Source: Thermoplasmatota archaeon (GTDB lineage: Archaea; Thermoplasmatota; E2; DHVEG-1). Taken from it: a stretch of 13,265 bases of DNA. A model generated the notes under the pieces. The model was not told where the DNA came from. It did no database searches and worked only from the letters and a program-made list of their open reading frames with translations. A program made the position numbers and the translations under genes. The stretch spans positions 1-13,265 of the forward strand of contig JAUWIE010000025.1 of assembly GCA_030605515.1 (NCBI GenBank), given 5' to 3'. Shown one piece after another: positions 6,855 to 13,265 of the stretch. Each line of letters opens with the position of its first letter. Position 1 is the first letter of the stretch.

Positions 6855-9800
6855 ATGAAAAAAACATCTCAAATAAAGAATTTTTTAAAAGCAGCCGTGA
6901 TAATGATTGTCAGTTTATCTTTTATTTTGCCAGGTACTGCAGTTTTTACGAGCAATATTGATAGTCCAAATTATTTTACATTTGCAGAAACTGGAGTAAC
7001 GATTTATGTTGATGATAGTGGCGGTCAAGATTACACAAGCATTCAAGAGGCAATTGACAATGCAAATGATGGTGATACCATCTTTGTTTATAGTGGCAAG
7101 TATTTTGAAAATTTGTTTATTGATAAGACAATTACTTTAACTGGTGAAAATAAGGATTCTACTATTATTGATGGTGGTAAAAAGGATAGTGTTATAGTTG
7201 TAATTGATGATGAGGTTAATATTAGTGGTTTTACTATTACACATTGTGGCGTTGAACTTCCAGGATCGGTCATATATATAAAATCAGATAATAATAATAT
7301 TTCAAATAATATTATCTCAGCAGATATTGGCTATGAATTACCTCCAGGCTATGTTATTCCTTATAAATACTTTTGTTATGGTATATTATTAGAAAATGAG
7401 GCATCAAATAATATAATCTATAATAACTTTATTACTGGCCTAAGTATTGTCGGGGTCTATATTCGTGATAGATCTTTTAGTAACATTGTTAAGAATAATG
7501 TTATTGAGATGCAAAGGTATGGGATAGATTTACAGGATACATCCTCTAATATTGTGTATGGAAATGAGATTTCTGATTGTGCATCTGCAGGTGATGGGTC
7601 TGGAGTTTGTTTATTTGATGCAACAGATAATAATATTTATGATAATATCCTAAGAAACAATAATAACTGTGGGATTTTACTAACTACTTCTAATGCATAT
7701 TTATCATTAGGTGATACAGGGATTCTTGAGGAGGAACAATTATTTGAAAATGATCCCGATAGGATCATAAATAGGGAATTTTGCGATATATATCCATTTT
7801 GTTATTCTTTAGATAATACTGGAGACTATTTTCCTCTTGCACCTACGTCTGGGAATAGAATTGAAAATAATATCATTAGAAATAGTGATAAGGGAATTCA
7901 AGTTTTATATTCTAACAATAATATCTTTTCAGAGAATATAATTGATGGAGTATGTGAAGACTGGTGGCCACTAAACAGAGGAAAAATATTTACTGGATTT
8001 TTCATGGCTGGTTCACAGCACAACACTATTACTCATAATAAATTCATTAATAATGATGGCTTATATATGGGTGACTTTGATCAGGTTAATTGGAGTACTC
8101 ATGTAATAGATGGTAATACAGTTGATGGAAAACCTGTTTATTTTTATAAAAATGATAAGAACAAGGTTGTTCCTTCTGATGCAGGCCAGGTTATTATTTA
8201 TAACTGCTCGTATTTTTCAATAGAGAATACTGAGGTTCTTCGTAATATTCAAGTCCGCTTTTCATCACATATCACAGTTTCAGATGTAAAAGTGAGTGGA
8301 TATGGATTATATGGTGTTCATTTTATTGATTCATCATATTGTACTGTTTCTAATAGTAATATTCTGAATAAACTATATGGTGTAGTTCTGAAAGATGGAT
8401 CTTATAAAAATGATATTAGTAGTAATATTATTTTGGATTATGAGTTTGGTATAGATATTAGAAATTCTAATGAGAATGTTATCTCCTATAATATTATTGG
8501 TGAGAGTAGAACGGATTTGGAGAAGATGCATTGGATATCAACAAAAGGGATGTGGTTAGATGGCGATTATAATATTATTCATAATAACAGTTTTTTCTGC
8601 AATATAGAAGGTTTAGGAGTAGGGGGATATTATAATACAATTATTGACAACGGCTTTTATTATAATTCCAGAACTGGTATTCACCTAGTTGATGGTGCTT
8701 ATAATGATTTTTATCATAATAACTTTTTCAATAATGGATTTAAAACATCTGGCCCTATTTTTAATCATGTATGGTGGTTGGTACAGTCATATATCCCAGA
8801 TTATCAAAATTGGGATAATGGCTATCCCTCAGGTGGAAATTCTTGGGATGATTATGATGGTGTTGATCGTGCATCAGGGCCAAATCAGGATATACAGTTT
8901 CATGAAGGATTAATAACCACTCTTGAAATAGGTTTAGATGGGGAGATCACAGAGCCAGTCCTTGATCGTTTTGAGTTTGACAATATTGTGGCAAATCCAC
9001 AGATAATAAAGATCTCAAACGACATCAATGCTGTTGTGTATCAAAGTAATTATAACGATGGAATTTTAGCAACTGTTGAGATGACATCAGAGGGTGATGT
9101 AAGTTCTGTTGTTGATACCTATGATTTTTGCGACTCTGATTGTTATGACTTAGGTATTATTCAAAATTCTGATGATATATTTACTATATTTTTTAGAGAC
9201 TATGATTTCAATGGTTTCCTAAAGACTGTTCGGATACATGATAATGGTGTTATTGATGGTATTATTGATAGTTTACTCTTTAATTCATGTGTTGATGACT
9301 TTGATATCATTCAGATAGCAGATACAGATTATTATGCTATTGCATTTAAAGGACCTGATAGTGATGGTTTCCTTAAATCCGTTCAGATATCATCTGATGG
9401 TATGATTACGGATACTGAGAACATGTTTGAATTTGCTCCAATAAGCTGCCTTAATCCTAAAATTATCCATGTTGCAAATGATGTGTATGCAATACTCCAT
9501 CATAGTTGTGCAAGTAGAGAGAATAATTTGAAAACAGTTACTATAATGGCTGATGGAACTTTTGGTGATGTAATCGATAGCATAGAAATCGGTGGTTGGA
9601 CGATAAATGATCCAAATATATTACATCTATCGGGAGATATTTTTTTATTAGGTTTTAATGCAATGTTACAAACTGTTTCAATATCCACAAATGGTGCTAT
9701 TGGGAACATTGTTGATGAGATTGAATTTGATAACGGAGTAAAATCCTTAGATCTGATACAGATTTCAGATGAAACATTTGCTATAACCTATCAGAAAAAA

Positions 9801-12464
9801 GACCTGTATGGGTATGTAAAAACTGTATCGATATCAAACAATGGCAATATCGATTCAATTGTTGATAGTATGCAATTTGATATTGATCATAAGGGATATG
9901 AGCCTGACATTATTCAGGTTGATAGCTCAATCTGCGCAATAGCTTATAGAAATGCATCTAGTGGAAGTGATGGTATTGGTGATAGACCATATGATTATGG
10001 ATATGATGGAGCTTCGGGATATCGACTACGGCCATCTGATAGATATCCACTAATGACAAGTCCTGTTTATGCATATGCACATGGACCATATTTCGGTGTT
10101 ATCAATGTACCAATAACCTTTCAAGGTTCCGCATATTATGGAAATCCAGATTACTCCTATTATTGGGATTTCAAAGATGGTACAACATCTACTGAACAAA
10201 ACCCTGAACATACCTTTACATCACAAGGAAATTATGCAGTAACACTTACTGTTACCGATAGTAAAGGAAATAGTAATATGGTTGCAACCCATGTAGAAAT
10301 TGTACTACCTTTTGTTACTGCAAGTACTCCATTTGAACGTATATATGATCAAACGTTTTTTGGTGTGGCTAATTTCTCAACACAGTTCAACGCTGATGTA
10401 TTTGGTGGTGTAGCCCCTTATACGTGGAAATGGGATTTTAGTGATGGGTCTGATCCTGTGTTTGAGCGAAATACTACTCATGTTTTTACCCATCCTGGAA
10501 AATATCACGTAAAACTTACAGCGACAGATGATGAAGGGTTTGTGATGACAGATTTCCTTAAAATTGTAATAACCCCTGAATTTATAGTAAATCCTCATGG
10601 TCCATATTATGGTGCGGTAGATAAACCATTTATAATGATGGGATCAGCATCTGGTGCTTTTACCCCGTATACTGAATGGTATTGGGATTTTGGCGATGGA
10701 AATACTTCATATGAACAAAATCCTCTCCATACCTATGTTAATGAAGGTGAATATACTGTATCCTTGAAGGTTACAGATTTTTATGGCATTATTAATAAGA
10801 CAATATCAACTAAAGCTACTATTGTTCCATGTCAATCAGAGGTTAGTGTTGATGATGACTATAATAGTCAAACACCTGGCTTTGGTGTCACCTGTTTTAA
10901 AAGGATACAAAATGGTTTAAACGTTGTAAAAACAGATGGTACTGTGGATGTTTCACCAGGCACATATTATGAGCAATTACACATTATCTACCCAGTTAAT
11001 CTAAGAGGTCATAATCGAGAACTTACGATTATAGATGGAAATTATAAAGGGACAGTCATAACAGTGGTTAGTAACTGGGTAAGTATTAGTGAATTTACAA
11101 TTCGTAATGCTGCGAAAATGGATGTTGAAAGTATCACCTATGAGGATAATGGAATTGAAATCTCCTCTAGTTTTAATAATATAAATGGTAATATTATAAT
11201 GAACAATAACAATGGATTTGTACTGCAAGGAGCCTCAAGAAATACGTTTTCAGATAACAATATTATGAATATGAAATATTGTGGTATCTCTTGTAAAAAT
11301 TCATATGAGAATATTTTTAATAAGAATGTTATCAAGAAATCTAGCACTGGTATATTACTATTATATTCAAGTAATAATATCTTTTCAAAAAACGTTATCA
11401 AAGAAAATGAGAGATTTGGTTTTTATATAATTGAATCTCATTCAAATAGAATTACAGATAATATCATAAGAGATAACAAGGAACTTGGTATTAAACTTGG
11501 GAGTGGGCATTCAAACATGTGTAATGACAATCATATTTACAGAAATATCTTCGCAAATAATACTCGGAATGCTTTAGATTGTTTTGGTTATTGGGATGTT
11601 AATTCATGGGATAACGGTTATCCAAGTGGTGGTAACTTCTGGGATGACTATACTGGTGAGGATAGCAATAATGATGGTATAGGCGATACGCCATATGATG
11701 TTACTAACAATGAGCTAACTTATGATAGATATCCCCTGATGTCAGATATATTCTCTGTAAATGCTGGCGGGCCATATAATGGATATCCGAATGAACAGAT
11801 TGAGTTTAATGGTTTTGCACATTTAGGGGTAGAACCATATACTTATGAATGGGATTTCGGCGATGGAGTAATTAAAACAGGATCAACAGTAGCAAATGCA
11901 TATGAAGAAATCGGAGACTACACGGTTACATTAAAAGTAACTGATAACAGCTCACAAGTTGCAATTGATGTTACGACGGTACACGTTGCTTTTGCTCCTA
12001 AATCTGGTCTTGAGTGCGATGGAAAGTTAAGTTGGTCGGATGTACAGCAAGGATCAAATATAACTGGTAATTTCACAATCAAAAATAGTGGTGAATCAGG
12101 TTCATTACTAAATTGGGAGATCTTAGTGTACCCTGAATGGGGTGATTGGACATTTGATCCTGAAAGTGGTAATGACCTTGAGGCTGGTGATGAAATTGAA
12201 GTCAGTGTTTTTGTTGTAGCACCTGAAGAATCAAAAAAGTTATTGTTATTTAGAAAGAATCTTTATGATGGTAAAATCACCATTGTTAACAAGGACAATC
12301 CTAATGATAAACAAACAATTGATGTTTCAATGTCGACACCGAGAGCAAAACATACATTCATAGATCTTTTCATAAGTTATCTCAATCAACTGTTAGAGCG
12401 GTTCCCTCGTTTAGAAAGACTCTTTTCACGTCTTCCAATTTTTAATAATTATCTGGAGGTATGA
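6855..12464 (+). CDS. Giant secreted surface protein: two NosD-like beta-helices, propeller-like insert, four PKD domains
   Basis: This 1869-aa protein has no assignable enzymatic role; a cell-surface or extracellular binding role is inferred. Residues 1-34 look like a signal peptide (basic start, hydrophobic 12-25, FILPG). Residues 50-650 form a NosD-type right-handed beta-helix with many NNI/GI repeats, interrupted by an acidic non-repeat segment (about 279-333). It ends in WDNGYPSGGNSWDDY (653-667). Seven ~51-residue repeats follow (685-1036), then the displaced GSDGIGDRPYD and DRYPLM. PKD domains lie at about 1071-1150 (WDFKDG), 1155-1240 (WDFSDG), 1245-1324 (WDFGDG) and 1634-1713 (WDFGDG). 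A second beta-helix spans 1330-1630 with an intact end motif, including a DSNNDGIGD calcium-loop-like segment. Residues 1714-1830 form a beta-sandwich-like domain, followed by an amphipathic tail ending LERFPRLERLFSRLPIF plus six residues. No C-terminal membrane anchor or PGF-type sorting signal is seen. Confidence 0.9.
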   Translation: MKKTSQIKNFLKAAVIMIVSLSFILPGTAVFTSNIDSPNYFTFAETGVTIYVDDSGGQDYTSIQEAIDNANDGDTIFVYSGKYFENLFIDKTITLTGENKDSTIIDGGKKDSVIVVIDDEVNISGFTITHCGVELPGSVIYIKSDNNNISNNIISADIGYELPPGYVIPYKYFCYGILLENEASNNIIYNNFITGLSIVGVYIRDRSFSNIVKNNVIEMQRYGIDLQDTSSNIVYGNEISDCASAGDGSGVCLFDATDNNIYDNILRNNNNCGILLTTSNAYLSLGDTGILEEEQLFENDPDRIINREFCDIYPFCYSLDNTGDYFPLAPTSGNRIENNIIRNSDKGIQVLYSNNNIFSENIIDGVCEDWWPLNRGKIFTGFFMAGSQHNTITHNKFINNDGLYMGDFDQVNWSTHVIDGNTVDGKPVYFYKNDKNKVVPSDAGQVIIYNCSYFSIENTEVLRNIQVRFSSHITVSDVKVSGYGLYGVHFIDSSYCTVSNSNILNKLYGVVLKDGSYKNDISSNIILDYEFGIDIRNSNENVISYNIIGESRTDLEKMHWISTKGMWLDGDYNIIHNNSFFCNIEGLGVGGYYNTIIDNGFYYNSRTGIHLVDGAYNDFYHNNFFNNGFKTSGPIFNHVWWLVQSYIPDYQNWDNGYPSGGNSWDDYDGVDRASGPNQDIQFHEGLITTLEIGLDGEITEPVLDRFEFDNIVANPQIIKISNDINAVVYQSNYNDGILATVEMTSEGDVSSVVDTYDFCDSDCYDLGIIQNSDDIFTIFFRDYDFNGFLKTVRIHDNGVIDGIIDSLLFNSCVDDFDIIQIADTDYYAIAFKGPDSDGFLKSVQISSDGMITDTENMFEFAPISCLNPKIIHVANDVYAILHHSCASRENNLKTVTIMADGTFGDVIDSIEIGGWTINDPNILHLSGDIFLLGFNAMLQTVSISTNGAIGNIVDEIEFDNGVKSLDLIQISDETFAITYQKKDLYGYVKTVSISNNGNIDSIVDSMQFDIDHKGYEPDIIQVDSSICAIAYRNASSGSDGIGDRPYDYGYDGASGYRLRPSDRYPLMTSPVYAYAHGPYFGVINVPITFQGSAYYGNPDYSYYWDFKDGTTSTEQNPEHTFTSQGNYAVTLTVTDSKGNSNMVATHVEIVLPFVTASTPFERIYDQTFFGVANFSTQFNADVFGGVAPYTWKWDFSDGSDPVFERNTTHVFTHPGKYHVKLTATDDEGFVMTDFLKIVITPEFIVNPHGPYYGAVDKPFIMMGSASGAFTPYTEWYWDFGDGNTSYEQNPLHTYVNEGEYTVSLKVTDFYGIINKTISTKATIVPCQSEVSVDDDYNSQTPGFGVTCFKRIQNGLNVVKTDGTVDVSPGTYYEQLHIIYPVNLRGHNRELTIIDGNYKGTVITVVSNWVSISEFTIRNAAKMDVESITYEDNGIEISSSFNNINGNIIMNNNNGFVLQGASRNTFSDNNIMNMKYCGISCKNSYENIFNKNVIKKSSTGILLLYSSNNIFSKNVIKENERFGFYIIESHSNRITDNIIRDNKELGIKLGSGHSNMCNDNHIYRNIFANNTRNALDCFGYWDVNSWDNGYPSGGNFWDDYTGEDSNNDGIGDTPYDVTNNELTYDRYPLMSDIFSVNAGGPYNGYPNEQIEFNGFAHLGVEPYTYEWDFGDGVIKTGSTVANAYEEIGDYTVTLKVTDNSSQVAIDVTTVHVAFAPKSGLECDGKLSWSDVQQGSNITGNFTIKNSGESGSLLNWEILVYPEWGDWTFDPESGNDLEAGDEIEVSVFVVAPEESKKLLLFRKNLYDGKITIVNKDNPNDKQTIDVSMSTPRAKHTFIDLFISYLNQLLERFPRLERLFSRLPIFNNYLEV
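8904..9962 (+). repeat. Seven-repeat propeller-like domain within the surface protein
   Basis: Residues 685-1036 contain seven units starting near 685, 736, 787, 838, 890, 936 and 986, with spacings of 51, 51, 51, 52, 46 and 50. The consensus is G-[FYI]-[LV]-K-[TS]-V-x-I-x-x-[DN]-G-x-I, then IVDSxxF, then DIIQIxD and a hydrophobic strand such as YAIAY. Alternating strands and loops, and the count of seven, suggest a seven-bladed beta-propeller. The fifth unit is shortest. The fold is inferred from periodicity, not recognised from a named family. Confidence 0.7.
12455..12460 (+). promoter_or_regulatory. Ribosome-binding site of the second surface protein inside the first gene
   Basis: GGAGGT lies eight bases before ATG 12469 and overlaps the last Leu-Glu-Val codons of the upstream gene. 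It is the strongest Shine-Dalgarno site in the window and fits translational coupling. Confidence 0.75.
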
Positions 12465-12468
12465 TCTA

Positions 12469-13265
12469 ATGAATAAATATAATGCGAAGTGTAAGTGTTT
12501 ACAATTATTTGGAGTTTTTCTAGTGGTAATAGGTTTTATTTTACCCGGTCCTATTTCATCTTCAACTAATTGCTCCTTAGATGAAGCTGGTAGTAATAAT
12601 ATTTGGTATGTTGATGATATTGCTGGTGAAGGAGTGGGTAATCCTGCTGAGGATTTTACAAGTATTCAAGCTGCTATTGAAGATAATAAGGTATTAGATG
12701 GCGATACGGTTTTTGTGTATAATGGAACTTATGCTGAAAATGTACTAGTAGATAAATCGCTTATTATAACTGGTGAAAACAAAGAAAACGTTTTTGTAAC
12801 AGGTGATGGCAGTAACTTTAAATCTGTATTTGTGATATATGCTGATAATGTAGTAATTGATTCACTAAATATCTACATAAATAACTGGGTAGGAAACGGA
12901 ATTACATTTTATAGTGATAATCTTGTTGGTTCTGCATCAAATTGTGTCATTAGTAACAGCTTAATACATAATTATAATGATCTAATTAAGGATGGAATCT
13001 TGACAGATGGTGAAACAAAGATTTTTGGCATGAGAATTGAAAATTGCAAGATCTATACAAACAACCCACAACAAGCTAACGGTGGAGTTTTAATACGAAA
13101 TGTTGAGGAAGCTTTCATTGAAAACTGTGATATCTATGGCTGGCCACGAGGAAATATTGGCTTATACGAGTGTTCAAATAGTACGATAAAAAATTGTAAT
13201 ATATACCAATCTTTAAAAAATGGAATTACAATTGTAGGTTTAAATAATACAGTTACAGATTGTAC
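12469..13265 (+). CDS. Second secreted NosD-like beta-helix protein (partial, 3' end beyond window)
   Basis: The frame is open from ATG 12469 to the window edge (265 codons). A signal peptide is likely: n-region MNKYNAKCKC, hydrophobic LFGVFLVVIGFILPG, then a Ser/Thr-rich stretch. The FILPG segment is shared with the upstream protein. Two cysteines in the n-region and one at 35 are unusual, but no convincing lipobox is present. From residue 46 it parallels the start of the upstream beta-helix: WYVDD, then FTSIQAAIE, DGDTVFVYNGTY, and IITGENKENV against TLTGENKDST. Degenerate beta-helix turns follow (NCVISNS, ENCKIYTNN, ENCDIYGW, KNCNIYQS), many with a Cys in the turn. It starts 4 bp after the previous stop with GGAGGT upstream, so the two are probably co-expressed paralogues. 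Total length and C-terminal anchoring are unknown. Confidence 0.88.
   Translation, partial: MNKYNAKCKCLQLFGVFLVVIGFILPGPISSSTNCSLDEAGSNNIWYVDDIAGEGVGNPAEDFTSIQAAIEDNKVLDGDTVFVYNGTYAENVLVDKSLIITGENKENVFVTGDGSNFKSVFVIYADNVVIDSLNIYINNWVGNGITFYSDNLVGSASNCVISNSLIHNYNDLIKDGILTDGETKIFGMRIENCKIYTNNPQQANGGVLIRNVEEAFIENCDIYGWPRGNIGLYECSNSTIKNCNIYQSLKNGITIVGLNNTVTDC

Noticed and set aside
7275..8750. Frequent AATAATATTAT-type short repeats resembling an array
   Set aside because: They encode the NNI turns of beta-helix coils in one continuous frame. Spacing is irregular and there are no conserved repeats with unique spacers, so this is not a CRISPR array.
12469..12575. Lipoprotein signal in the second surface protein
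   Set aside because: Cys35 is preceded by STN rather than a lipobox (typically L-[AS]-[GA]-C), so a normal signal peptide is more likely.

Overview
The window looks archaeal and AT-rich, most likely from a euryarchaeote and plausibly an uncultured Thermoplasmatota-like lineage. The evidence is an archaeosine synthase (ArcS, a tRNA enzyme known from archaea), a class I archaeal-type CCA-adding enzyme, TATA-box promoters with AGGTGA/GGAGGT ribosome-binding sites, and very large secreted proteins built from NosD-type beta-helices and PKD domains. The lineage is inferred from gene content only.

Left part (1-6567). The last codons of a zinc-knuckle-like protein run off the left edge on the plus strand. 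All other genes here are on the minus strand and appear to form two transcription units. The upstream unit is a PAP2-family membrane protein followed directly by the CCA-adding enzyme (TAAATG junction, with the ribosome-binding site inside the PAP2 gene), ending in a T9 tract. The second unit starts at a TATA box near 4352. It contains an RNase H-fold (RuvC/YqgF-like) protein of unknown role, the bifunctional purine enzyme PurH, and ArcS. This half is housekeeping: tRNA 3' end completion, tRNA base modification, and the last two steps to IMP.

Intergenic region (6568-6854). This 287-bp gap separates divergent genes and is rich in symmetric structure. It has a near-palindromic TATA element, a 15-nt motif repeated with a 20-bp period, two overlapping and mutually exclusive hairpins, and a perfect 12-bp inverted repeat that brackets a second TATA-like element. 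It probably controls the surface-protein genes.

Right part (6855-13265). Two secreted beta-helix proteins are encoded in tandem on the plus strand. The first (1869 aa) is complete: signal peptide, NosD-like beta-helix, a seven-repeat propeller-like insertion, three PKD domains, a second beta-helix, a fourth PKD domain, a C-terminal beta-sandwich-like domain and a basic/aromatic tail. The second starts 4 bp after the first stops, uses a GGAGGT site inside the first gene, and is cut by the right edge.

The main point of interest is the first surface protein. A block of seven ~51-residue repeats interrupts the conserved end motif of its first beta-helix, while the second beta-helix in the same protein carries that motif intact.
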